Shown: one piece after another, positions 10,128 through 20,130 of the stretch | How positions within the stretch are numbered: the first letter of the stretch is position 1 | Layout of the letters: each line of letters starts with the position of its first letter | Translations under genes and position numbers: made by a program | NCBI RefSeq assembly: GCF_000188695.1 | Contig: NW_004754893.1 | Coordinates: 356,594 to 381,466, forward strand | DNA: 24,873 nt | Direction of reading: 5' to 3' | Origin: Salpingoeca rosetta | Taxonomy: Eukaryota; Opisthokonta; Choanoflagellata; Craspedida; Salpingoecidae | The notes under the pieces: generated by a model | What the model was told of the DNA's origin: nothing | The model's database searches: none | Seen by the model: the letters and a program-made list of their open reading frames with translations, nothing else

Positions 10128-10536
10128 CTCATTACGCTCAGCCACCGTGTGATGACGGCTCATCACTCCTGCGCACGTTCCCTCGCTCACTGCAACACCC
10201 ATCTCGCCACCGTTAACGAACAGGTTGCCATCCACTGGATGCCCTTGATTGAGTCGATGGAGCAGAATGTTGGTAACATTGGCAAGATGCTGCTCGTGGC
10301 GGGACAGAGCGAATGCTTTCAAAAGTATGCGCACGCTGTATGTGTAAGCGTGTGTACATATGTGTCGTCGACGTGGTCATTCTTCCATGCGTCTGCTGTC
10401 TGTTCTTTGCTTGTGATCGTTTGATCTTGTGCTACGATGTGTGGTCCTAATCTCTGTTCCTCGTGCGTGTTTGGGCCACAGGGTACACCTGGAAGCTGAA
10501 GAGAGGAAGGGAGACGCTGCTCCGGCACAAGGATGA
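9179..10536 (+). pseudogene. Unidentified two-transmembrane protein, probably disabled
   Basis: I do not recognise the family. Candidate exons: 9179-9381 (or from ATG 9092), 9420-9531, 9599-9750 or longer, 9991-10068, 10142-10324 and 10482-10536. The first encodes a signal-anchor-like helix, GVLFVVAVLSVVAVAVLLWL. The second reads NDALESALATLAADIRIP and ends FTATCE. The third reads CTVVIRFP, then in another frame a second helix AVLLLLVLLLLARVF with a basic flank (MHRLFLPRKQQ), so an indel near AAACC (about 9620) is implied. The fifth includes VNEQVAIHWMPLIESMEQNV and joins in phase to a tail ending DAAPAQG and TGA at 10534. Other junctions do not keep phase. It could instead be the N-terminal part of the exostosin-like gene downstream, which would also begin with a membrane anchor. 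Confidence 0.35.
10078..10126. repeat. (GT)n microsatellite directly after an exon candidate
   Basis: About 24 GT units beginning within ten bases of the donor-like GTGAGC at 10069, on the sense strand of a plus-strand exon candidate. Confidence 0.95.
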
Positions 10537-10746
10537 TGGTGACATGAGGTGCGACCACCGAATTGTGTTGTTGTTGCGGGCGCATTGCGGCCGACGCCGC
10601 TGCTGCTGCTGCTGATGGTGGTGCAGCTGTGCACACTGAACCACTCATCACTCGCCATCGTCTTGCAATCCTTCTGTGCGGTTCTCTTCACGACTTCGTC
10701 TCTACAGCTTCATGTCTGCCGAAGAGAATGAACTCTTTGACACAGT

Positions 10747-10757
10747 GCGTGTGTTTG

Positions 10758-10797
<40 letters not shown>

Positions 10798-10826
10798 CGT
10801 GTGCGTGTGCGTGTGTGTGTGTGTGC
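10747..10826. repeat. Imperfect (GT)n tract filling an exostosin intron
   Basis: GT dinucleotides interrupted by TTTG and GCGT, starting almost at the donor (10745) and running into the acceptor at 10826-10828. The whole 84-nt intron is nearly simple sequence. Confidence 0.9.
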
Positions 10827-11343
10827 AGCGGTTTGTTGCAGATATCTCCCAACACTCCTCCCATCCCCTTTCATCCGCGCGCCTCATCACACAACAAATG
10901 CACCCATCGTCTCCACCACAACCACCACTGTTACCAGAACGCACTGCCCCGAGATGCCGCTGCACCATCGCACTGCCAATGACGGCCCCTGATGTCAGCG
11001 ATGACCGCACGGCATATCCATCGATGCTCTTCGCACGTGCCCATCGTTCAAGGCGAAGATCCACCAACACAGCAACAGCAACAGCAACGGCGTGGAATGG
11101 CGTGCAACCGAAGCATGATGACCTCACACTCTTTGTCCGCGTGTGTGTTATGATTGCGTGTTCATGCGTGCGTGCATCTATGGCAGGTGTACGTATACCC
11201 TCTGAGTGCTGACGAAGAGGCCGCCCCTGCCAGCCATCTACCGCGCCATCCGAACCGCCATCCGTGACGGCCGTACAGCACCGATGACCCGTCCAGGGCT
11301 TGCCTCCTCGTCCCAGGCACCGACGTGTCGTGCTGGTGTGAAG

Positions 11344-11731
11344 GTGCGCTGTGTGTTTGTGTTTGTGTTGTGTGTGTGTGTGTGATTGTGTGTGATTGTG
11401 TGTGTCGCGTCGGTGCAGATGCACGGGCTTCCACAGCAGTCACTATCACCCACCACCACCTCATAATTGTGTTTGCGCGCTTGCGGCTGAAAGATTGCAT
11501 GCACAGCACGTACTCTGGCAACATTGAGTCGATGCATCCCGTGAGCGCAGCCATCGAGCGCAATCTCTCCAGATGAGGTGGTGGTTTGTTGTTGCTTGTG
11601 GTGCTTGTGGTGCTGGTGGTCCTTGTGGATCTTGATGTCGTGCGTGCGAGAGAACCTGTGTTCATGGCTGCCTTCCAAACACACACACACACACGCACAC
11701 ACACACGCTCACATGTGATGATGCATGGCAG
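11344..11731 (+). other. Intron-like gap within the exostosin pseudogene
   Basis: No exostosin homology is visible, although about 15-20 family residues should lie between the CLLVPGTD and GRNHILF blocks and could be degenerate here. One block after GTGCAG at 11413-11418 starts DARASTAVT in phase with the previous exon but leads nowhere. CA and GT runs are near 11350-11400 and 11681-11705. Confidence 0.4.
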
Positions 11732-12017
11732 ACTTGCGTATCGAAAAGAGGGTCGCAACCATATCCTGTTTGAGTACAGTGACGCACCATGTCTCCCCTG
11801 GCATGCAGAACACGCCATCGTCGCCAAGGTACAACACTTATGTGTGTGTGTGCTGGAACATGACTGTGCGTGCCTACGCTCACCATCTACGACTGCTGTT
11901 GCTTACACTTCACCAATGCCGCCTTGTTTCGCATCACCACCTGCATCAGGTTGGCCTGAGCGAATTCCACCATCGCAATGGCCTCGGTGTGTCCATGCCA
12001 CTCTTCTCCATGGTGAC

Positions 12018-12029
12018 ATTCATTCATTC
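12018..12029 (+). repeat. (ATTC)3 microsatellite inside an exostosin exon, frame-breaking
   Basis: The exon 11950-12084 reads GVSMPLFSMVTF before the repeat in one frame and NRKYLVTF after it in another. Counting one ATTC fewer makes both parts one frame and gives an exon of 131 nt, whose phase 2 end matches the next exon at 12281. This points to one extra repeat copy as the lesion. Confidence 0.75.
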
Positions 12030-13183
12030 ACACCGGAGCGACGCGTTCCGCCCGCACAAACAGAAAGTACCTCGTCACCTTCAGGTCTGTGCATGTGTGT
12101 GTGTGTATGTGACGTGGTGCGATGTGGGGTTCGATGTTCACTGCTGCTGCTGCTGGTTGATTTGAGGGGTTGGTGTCGCTCACTGTACCACCACTCGCGC
12201 TTCTTGTGCCACTGCAACCTCACTCCAAACCTGTTGTGGTGCCGCTGCTTGACGTGTGTCTTCTTTCCCTGTTTGCAGAGACACCAACCAAGTCTGCTCG
12301 TTCTTGGTGCCATGTGCAACCACCTCCCCAAGCTGCACAATGGCAGGTGTGGTGTGCTGCGCGTGCGAGTGTTGTGTGTTCTTGTGTTCCGTGTGTGTGT
12401 CGTGTGTTGCCTCGGAGTCAGCTGGTTTTGGTGCTGTGTGCGTGTCTGTCTGGATCCACCTCACACACACACACACACACCACTTGCGTTTGTGCTTGGA
12501 TGCGCAGGGGCATTGTGTGGGTGTACGCGTGTCGGTGGTTTGGCGAAGAGCGCATGGGCCGTGAGGGGAAGGGTGGATATGACCCCTCGTGTAAGCAGGC
12601 AGAGGAAGAGTTCAACAAGTACATGTACACGGAACTGGCGCTGGAGACCAAGTTTGGGCTCATCGTGGAAGCATTTGGGTACCACCCCTTCAGGTGTGTG
12701 TGTGTGTGTGTTTGTGTGTGTGAGAGAGAGAGAGAGAGTGAGTGTGTGTGTGTGTGTGTGTGTGTTTTGCAGACGATTTCGGTCCTGTTTGTGCTCTCAC
12801 CACCTTCCATCTCCTGTCACCCCCTTTCATGCCTCATAGATCATGGCTGCGGGTACCATCCCCGTCATTGTCGTCGATCACTACGTGCTGGTGCGTATGG
12901 ATGGATTGTACATTGTGTGTGTGTTTGTGTGTTTCTTGTGTGTCACATCACTGTGTGGATGTGCCCCTCCCGTCGCTCATGGCGCTGTGATGTGATGTTC
13001 TGGCGTTTCCTTTTTGCATTCTTGCAGCCCTACCAGGACCTGCTGGACTGGGAGACGTTCAGCATCCGCATTCCCGAGCACAGGCTCCTCGAGGTGCGGT
13101 GACAGATCGGTGACATGGGTATGTGAAGCGATGCGTGAGGGGTGATGTGCTTTGGTGGTTTTGTGTTTGGTGATGGCACGTCG

Positions 13184-13185
<2 letters not shown>

Positions 13186-13274
<89 letters not shown>
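13186..13274. repeat. (CA)n microsatellite
   Basis: About 44 CA units in the exostosin intron 13094-13284, ending about ten bases before the acceptor at 13281-13284. Confidence 0.97.
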
Positions 13275-13544
13275 CTGTGTTCAGCTTCCGAGGATCCTGC
13301 GGTCGATCCCTGATGAGGTGGTGGAGACGATGCAGAGACCCGTTGTGTTTGTGTTTGAGGAGTTCTTCAAGTCCCTCTGTACCCAAGTGCACACAGGTGA
13401 GGGAGTGAGTCATTGGGACAGGGAGTTCTGGAGTGAGTGTGGCGAGGTTTGTGGTGCGTGCGTTGCTCGCTTGTTCTCGTGTCCATTCCACCACTCTCAC
13501 CATCTGCCAACTCGTGTGTCATGCTTGTGCTATTTGCTACTGTC

Positions 13545-13546
13545 AA
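13545..13546 (+). other. Lost splice acceptor (AA in place of AG)
   Basis: The preceding exon ends in phase 1 with G (13396). The homologous continuation ALESARITLF requires the next exon to begin at 13547 with CGCTGG. The two bases before it are AA, after a usable pyrimidine-containing stretch (TTTGCTACTGTC). Later AGs at 13551-13554 or 13559-13561 would shift the frame or delete conserved residues. Confidence 0.55.
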
Positions 13547-13594
13547 CGCTGGAGTCTGCCAGGATCACCCTGTTCAGCGGCGACAACGCGTGGC

Positions 13595-13596
<2 letters not shown>

Positions 13597-13670
<74 letters not shown>
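13597..13670. repeat. (GT)n microsatellite starting exactly at a splice donor
   Basis: The exon 13547-13596 ends GCGTGGCAG and is followed at once by about 37 GT units, so the donor dinucleotide is itself the first repeat unit. Confidence 0.95.
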
Positions 13671-13671
<1 letters not shown>

Positions 13672-13900
13672 TATGTGTACGTGCTCTTCTCCACCCATCC
13701 ACACGCCATCATCATTACCACCTCATTTTCTTGTGTTTCCTCACATCCTTTCCTTCCCATCCTCAACACCGCCAACACCACCACCCTCCACGCTTGCTCG
13801 TTTCCCCTTCCCTCCTGCTGTCGCCACACAGAGGGCCTTGAGCCAGCAGCTGTCACCCCTCCCCCTCCATCAACCAACCACCACTGCTCTGGTGGGATGA

Positions 13901-14862
13901 ACAGACGGGCGTTGCCATGTGATGACCATCCAGCCACGCTTGTGCGGCTGTGGAAGCAGCAGCACCAACACACACCACAAAGCAAGCGAGCGATGAACAA
14001 CGTGAGTGCATCACTGTACATGTATGTGTGTGTGTATGCTGCGCACAGCGCCAGCGTGCGTGTTTTGTGGTCGCTGTCTTTGTTGCCCCTGTCTCCCCTT
14101 GTTGTCCCACATTAATGTGTGCATGTATGTGTGGTGTGGCTGCCTGTTTTGCCTTGCTTGATGCGCTGTCTCATTCGTCGTTCTCACACACAACTGCCTG
14201 CACACCTGCACATTCTCCACCTTGCAGCAGCTGCTTATCTTCCCCTCTCTTTCTCGCCCTCCCTGGCGGCCATCACAACAACAACAACAGCAGCCAACAC
14301 ACCCTCCACCGCCGATGTAGCAGCAACAGAGAATGCACCACCACCACCACTTGCTGCTGAACGCATCCCAACCAAGCAAGCAAGCAAGCAAGCAACCCAT
14401 CGCCCACTGCTGCTGGCGGAAGCTGGCTGTTTGCTGCTGGGAACAGGTGGCGACAGCACAAGTTGCACTTTCGGCTGGAACCAGCAGAGGTGATGTGAGG
14501 GCGAGAAGAAGAGGGAAAACGGAGAGGAGATGTATGTTGGCTGGATGAGGTGGGGTGAGATGGATGAGGTGGGGTGGGGGATGCTGGGTGAGTACGGTGT
14601 GGTGTGGTGTGGTGTGGCTGGTGACAGAGGATGGTAGTGGTGGTGGTGTGAGGAAGAGGGATGGATGGATGGATGGGGTGCAGCATGTCTTGTTCCTTCC
14701 TTCTGTTTTCTGTTTTCTCTCCCTCTTCCCTTTCTTCTTCACACCTGCATGCACAACACCAGCAGCGACAGCAGCAGTATGACTGCGCACACATATCAAT
14801 GCTCCCTCTTCCCTCCCACTCACTCACCATGCTGGTGTTCGCACACAACCACACACTTACAG
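13901..14862. other. Stretch after the exostosin pseudogene, no gene recognised
   Basis: A second frame past 13832 reads LLWWDEQTGVAM with its own TGA at about 13919-13921, a possible original exostosin terminus. Another frame stays open to a GTGAGT at 14001. Beyond this there are CAA/CAC trinucleotide tracts (about 14275-14350), an (AAGC)n run (about 14371-14394), GATG repeats (about 14660-14676) and GT-rich DNA. Open frames are low-complexity. Confidence 0.4.
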
Positions 14863-15467
14863 GCGATGCACACGCACAAGCAGCAGGATGAGGGAAATGT
14901 CGAGGATACTTGTCACGCGTGCCAGCTGCACTCGCCTCGCACATGGTATGTGGGTGGTGATGAGTGATTGGTTGGTTGTGTGATGGGGCTGTGACGATGG
15001 GGTGTAATGAAGTGAACGAGGGAAGAGGGTTGATGGAGATGATGGTCACACACCGACACACACACACACACGCACACACACCGACACACACCCACGTGGT
15101 GCGTGTGATGTCAATCACTCGTTCTGCTGTGCTGACGTGATGGTTTGCGCTGTGCCTATTGTGTTCTGTTCCCATCCACGTTCCCTGCAACCACACGCAC
15201 ACACACACGCATGCACAGGTGGTGAGGTACCAGCACACATCACTTGGAAGCGGGCTCGCATGCCGACTGCTGCTGCTGCAACTCCCCCAATTCGGCTGCC
15301 GCTGCTGTGCTCATGCAGTATTCCTACATGTGAGCAAGGTGAGCCCATCATGGATGCTTTGGTTGGCACATGGTGCATGTGTTGTTGTTGCTGCTGCTGT
15401 GCCTGGTGCAGCAGTGTAGCTGTGCAACTCACATGCAATGTGTGCATGTGTGTGTTTGCGGCTGTAG

Positions 15468-15603
15468 GGAGCGACTGCGTGAGGATCGTTGGCGGATGAT
15501 GGGCGGTGCACACACATGATGGATTGGGAGGAGCAGCTGTGGACACACACGTCCATGGTCATGGCGGGCACATCCAACCACAGCGACGCCATCAGGCGCA
15601 GAT
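15468..15603 (+). pseudogene. Exon fragment with a CA-repeat frame break
   Basis: After GCTGTAG the exon reads ERLREDRWRMMGGAH and then hits TGA. Two bases later another frame reads MMDWEEQLWTHTSMVMAG and continues to AIRR before a GT-repeat donor at 15604. The switch falls in GCACACACATG. With one CA fewer, both halves form a single frame. I do not recognise the protein. Confidence 0.4.
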
Positions 15604-17540
15604 GTGTGTGTGTGTGTGTGTGGTTATGGTGGGGCGAGGAGGAGGAAAGCAGAGGATGAGCAGGAAGCTGAATACGCCTGCTGTGCTCACATGCCATGCC
15701 TGTGCCTTGTGTGTGATGATGCCGTTGTGTCTTGTCGTTGTGTGTTGGTTGCATGGGCGCCAGGGCCACATCAGAGGAGGGGAAAGCAGCCGCCATGAAC
15801 GACCCAATCATCATCACCCTCCCCATTTCTCTCTCCTTTCTTTCTTCCACCTCAGCTCCGCTGTCACCGTCATCGCCATCGACTGCACAGCCGCCATCAC
15901 ACCCAGCTGACACCAGCCTCAATCTGGCGTGAGGCAGACATTGCACATGTCAGTCGCTCTGATGAAAAGGTGAGCAATGTGTGTGTGCATGGTGGTGGGA
16001 TGAGTGGGGACAACATGTGTGCGTGCGTGTGAATGTGTGTCAATGCGGGTGGTTGGATGGGGCTGGCGGGTGGTTGATGATGCTTCGCTGTCAACCTCAC
16101 CCCCCCTGCATTCTTCCCATCTTGTGTGCGTGCACACACATTTGACAGCGTTGAGGAGGCGCATGAAGCGGTGGAACCAACGACGATGACGATGACGAGT
16201 GATGGAGGTGAGAAGGGCGACTTAGATGTGTGTGTGTGTGTATGGTTGACACGTTGTATTTCCTTCTTCGCTTCCCTCTTTCCTTGTCTGTTCTGTCCAC
16301 TCATGTGTCTGTTCTTCTCTCCTGTTTTTCGATTGATTTGGACACAGGGCCATGTATCCCGCTTCCATCCAACCGACCAACCAAGCAGCCGAGCGAGCGA
16401 GCAAAGGACACGGCGTGGCAAGGGGCCGTTGTTTTCACCCTTTCCACCACCAGCAGCAACAGCAACAGCGGATGTGTGGCTGCATTGTGGATGAACTGAC
16501 CCTCTGTCCATCTCCTCCTCCTCCTCCTCGTCATTTTCACCAACAGCAGCGGATGCGGCCATGGATGTGGAGGTGAGATGAATGATGGTGGTTGTGGTTG
16601 TGGTGATGTGGGTGGTGTGTGATGTGTTGGGTGTGAACATCAGCATGTATGCGGGGGTGATTGTGCGGTGCTGGTTGGATGTCGTTGGGTTTGTTGGTGG
16701 TGGCAATGGATGTTGTTGTCGTTGATATCCTGATTCTGTGCCAACTCGCCTCTTTCTCCACACGCACACATACAGGGTGTATTGCGCGTCGATGTGCCGT
16801 TGCCTCGCGTGACGACGACAATGATGGTGGTGAGTGGTTTGTGGTGGATGTACACGGCGCACGCACACGCATGTGCAGATGTGCTGCTTGTGGCGGTGGT
16901 GGTGTGTATCTGTGTTTGGGGATGTGACATGTGCATGCACAGGTGGTGATGTGGGTGATGTGAATGTGGCAAACGAGGTGGATGTGGTTTGTTTCTGCCA
17001 TACTGGCTCACTGCGTGGTGTCATTCTTGCTGATTTGGTTCTTTGTGCTTGCGCATGTGCACATGTGTGTGATTTGCACAGGACGGTGGCCGATTTCTTC
17101 CCAAGCCCTCATGACACGAGCAGGGCGATACACGCACACACAAATGTGAGAGAGAAGAAGGCACAAGGTGAGACGCTGCCGCTGTGTGTGTGTGTGTGTG
17201 TGTGCGGTGAAGGGTGGACTGGTGGCAAACACATTCACACGCACGCATGTACACATGTATGCCAACACATCAAAGCAGACATTGGCTGTGGGGTGGTTGC
17301 GCTGACGTGTGTCTCACATGAATCAATCACACAACTCAAATGTGTGTGTGTGCGTGGCTGCAGGCGCATGTGTGCGGGTTTCCCCAACCGAATTTCCTTC
17401 CTCATTTCCCAACCTATCGCCTTTGCTCTGTGTCATCATCATCATCGGCCTTTCCCATGTGATGTGGCGCGGTTGACGCGTGATCGAGACAGCCGCCAAC
17501 ACAGGTATTGCAGGAGTGTTGGATGTGGTGGATGTGGTGT

Positions 17541-17542
17541 GC

Positions 17543-17576
<34 letters not shown>
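17541..17576. repeat. (TTGC)n tetranucleotide repeat
   Basis: About eight TTGC units within the plus-strand exon-like series, in non-coding sequence. Related runs on the opposite strand (AAGC) occur near 4876, 14371 and 19605. Confidence 0.9.
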
Positions 17577-18787
17577 CGTTGTTCTTGTGTGTAGGTGATG
17601 CACCCCACCCACAACATGCTGCATGTTCCCATGCGTGGCCCCTTGTGTCCCTCCTTTCCTGTCCTCACCACCACCGGTCATTGTTGTTCGTCTCTGGTTG
17701 GTTTCTTCATGCCTCACAGGCATACACGCAGGCAGGCATGCAAGCTTGTGCTGCTGCTGGTGCTGCTGTGATGACGGCCGTGCGTGTGCACGTGCGCTGT
17801 GCACCGTGTTTGGGGCTGCACTGATGAAGACAAGGAAAGACACGGCCCGTGCCCACCACTCTTCCCCTGTCATCTCCTCTTTCTGCTCCATCAGCGATGA
17901 CGATGGTGGCCGTGACATGTGATTGCGGTTCCCTTGTTTGGCTTCGCTGTGGCACATCGGCTAGCTGTCTGGCTGCATCAAGCACAGGTGAGGATGATCG
18001 TTGGCGGCTGGTTGGTTGGTGGGCTGGTTTGTGTGGAGTGGTGAGAAGCGGGGGGAGGAGGGAAGTGACACGGTGGTGGTGGTGATGGCGGTGGTGGTGC
18101 AACGTGGGAGTGCGGAGCGAAAGGAGGGAGAGGAAGTGATAGGAGGGCGATGATGTTGGTTGGGGGATGGGGGTGCGTGTGCACATGCACGTGAAATCAT
18201 GTGGTGGTGGTATCACAGGACAGTGACACACATATCAGTGGCTCATTCCTTTTGCTTGTACCTGCGCACCTGTTTGTGATTGTGTGATTGTGATGATGAC
18301 TGCAGCAGGCAACACACGGCAGTGGATGCTGGATTGGATTGGCTGGGGTTGACTGGCCATCGTGTCGTGTCGCCTATGTCTCCCTCCCCTTGCTCATCTC
18401 AACTGGGAACACACACGGCGATGTGTGCGTGTGTGCATGTGTGTGCATCGCCATCAACCACGCCGACAGCAACACGATGTACGAGGTGAGGGCACGCGAT
18501 ATTGTGTGTGTTTGGTGGAAGGGGTTGGGGGGAAGTTGGGAGGAAGGCGTTCATCATGGCCATCATCACCACCACGGCTGTGTACCTGGTCATGTGACCG
18601 TGCATTGGGGGATGGAGATGAGGGGAGAGATATGTTGTCGTTGTGACGGTTGTGTTTTGCATTGCTGTGTATGGGTGTGCGTGGTGCGCTGTCTCACTCT
18701 GCAATGCCATGTGTGACTGTGTGTGTGACTGCAGATGTGCGTGCGCGTGTGCGCATTTGCCAGGCAGATGCGTTGATCGACGACGAG

Positions 18788-20066
18788 GTGTGTGTGGTTG
18801 ACCTTTGTGTTCTTGTGCCATCACACACAACGCACAACACCAAGCACATCATCATCGCTGCACCCCATGTGTTGTTGTTATCCACTCATGCATGGCATGC
18901 TCACATCCACCGCCCTTCCCTTGCTTCTTCTCCTTCTTTCTCTCTGCTGCTACCACCCCTTCCACTGTTTCCCTCCAACTCCCTTTTCACACACAGAGAG
19001 GAACCCATCCACATCCAACACCCATGCCCAAACCCACATCCACGCATGCCATGCCATGGCGAGCTGTGCCACCTCAACCAACCCAACTCAACCCAGGCCA
19101 AGGAAGAGGATGGAGGGGAAGCAAGGACAGAAGACGTGGGGGATCCCAATAGATGTGTGTGCGTGTGCGTGTGTGCATGTTGATGGACGGTGTTCTCCTT
19201 TCCCCTCCCCCCCCCCCTCTCCATCTCGCCTCTTGCTTCCATGGCGATCTGGCTGGGTAGCTGTTGCCCCCCTCCCCTTGTTTGTTTTCTCTTCCATCCC
19301 TTTGTGGCTGGTAGTTGTCTGTTGTGACTGTGAGAAGGGAGGGGGAGGGAGGAGGAAGCGAAGAGGAGGAGAGGAGAGAGGGGATGCATGCTGTCCACAG
19401 CTGTGCATGTGTGTGTGCGTGTGTGTGCGTGTGTTTGTTTCTTCTTCTTTTCCATCCCCCCTTTCTTCCTTCTTCTCCCTGCCCCTCCTCAGCCTGCAAG
19501 GCCTGTCAGCCTGCGTTGCATTCACACGCACAGTGCTGTTCCCCCTTCCCCCTTCTCCTTCTCCTTCTTCTTCTTGTCTCATTGAAACCAACCAACCAAC
19601 CAACCAGCAAAGCAAGCAAGTCCGCCCTTCAACAAGCAAAGGCAAACAGCAGTTGCCGCACAAACGCAGCAGTGGGCGATTATTTGTGGCATCTTCCACT
19701 AATCGTGCAAACACGAATCAACAAGACCAACAAAAACAAGCAAGCAGCAGGCGAAGCGCGAATCAAGGTGCGTGTGTGTGTTTGAGTGGGAGGTGGTGGC
19801 TTGCGTTGTTCGAGTGCGTGGCTGGCGCAGGGTTGGTGGAGAGGGGGGAGAGGGTGCGCGTTGTGACGGGCACTCACTGGCGGTCCTGTTGTGGGTGGTC
19901 TCGTTTGGTTCCATGGACTGTGTGGGGTGTGGTGGGTGATGGTGTGATGGTGAACAGGTGCAAGCAGAGAACACGTACAGCAGCGCCCACACCATGGATG
20001 TGTGCAGGGCCAAAGGCATGCAAGGCGTTGCCCACGGTCGGTGAGGCTGACATATGTGCTGCACAG
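18788..20066. other. Low-complexity stretch, no gene recognised
   Basis: Pyrimidine-rich plus strand (for example CTCC/CCCC at 19196-19230 and TTCTTCTC near 19440-19580), an (AACC)n run at about 19586-19605, and GT-rich segments. Long open frames on both strands reflect stop-poor composition. A minus-strand segment, 20074 down to about 19980 (TVGNALHAFGPAHIHGVG), precedes a GTACGT but has no partner exons. Confidence 0.4.
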
Positions 20067-20130
20067 GCCCATGGCACGCTGGCACCGTGAGTTTGGGCGA
20101 GTTCTGTCAATTGGTTTGACCGCTGTGCTG
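20067..20130 (+). other. Possible isolated exon
   Basis: Between GCACAG and GTGCGT this 64-nt block reads PMARWHREFGRVLSIGLTAVL, and the frame stays open to a stop near 20238 through another hydrophobic stretch (VAAVGVVISHALLLPWM). It could be a terminal membrane-protein exon. The opposite strand is also open, so support is weak. Confidence 0.2.

Larger units (their letters stand above)
10708..13900 (+). pseudogene. Exostosin-family (GT47-like) glycosyltransferase, disabled copy
   Basis: Blocks: 10708-10744, 10829-11140, 11187-11343, 11732-11828, 11950-12084, 12281-12346, 12508-12693, 12840-12890, 13028-13093, 13285-13396, 13547-13596, 13832-13900. Family signatures: VYVYPLS; STDDPSRACLLVPGTD; EGRNHILFEY; GLSEFHHRNGLGVSMPLF; NRKYLVTF; KLHNGR; LETKFGLIVEAFGYHPFR; MAAGTIPVIVVDHYVL; PYQDLLDWETFSIRIPEHRL; LPRILRSIPDEVVETMQ. 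Exostosins are Golgi enzymes that transfer sugars to heparan-sulfate-like or other glycans. Blocks 11950 to 12693 and 13028 to 13596 are mutually in phase. Lesions: two frame changes inside 11187-11343 (TGA at 11265); four extra bases in (ATTC)3 at 12018-12029; loss of about 10 bases at the 12693/12840 junction, removing LME or similar; and AA instead of AG before 13547. Homology is strong; the pseudogene call assumes the sequence is accurate. Confidence 0.8.
14863..18787 (+). other. Series of plus-strand exon-like blocks of an unidentified gene
   Basis: Blocks bounded by CAG/TAG and GT: 14863-14945, 15219-15338, 15468-15603, 15856-15969 (38 codons ending ASIWREADIAHVSRSDEK), 16149-16207 (VEEAHEAVEPTT), 16776-16829 (GVLRVDVPLPRVTTTMMV, 18 clean codons), 17082-17167 (TVADFFPSPHDTSRAIHA), 17895-17987 (MTMVAVTCDCGSLVWLRC), a block ending 18485 (IAINHADSNTMYE) and 18735-18787 (VRARVRICQADALIDDE). 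Size, spacing and donor type resemble the exons of the neighbouring genes, so a gene on the plus strand is likely. Phases do not join throughout and I recognise no family. It may be another disabled gene, or I may have mis-set some boundaries. Confidence 0.35.

Noticed and set aside
12129..12139. Possible tRNA B box (GGTTCGATGTTC)
   Set aside because: No matching A box, acceptor stem or cloverleaf could be found around it.
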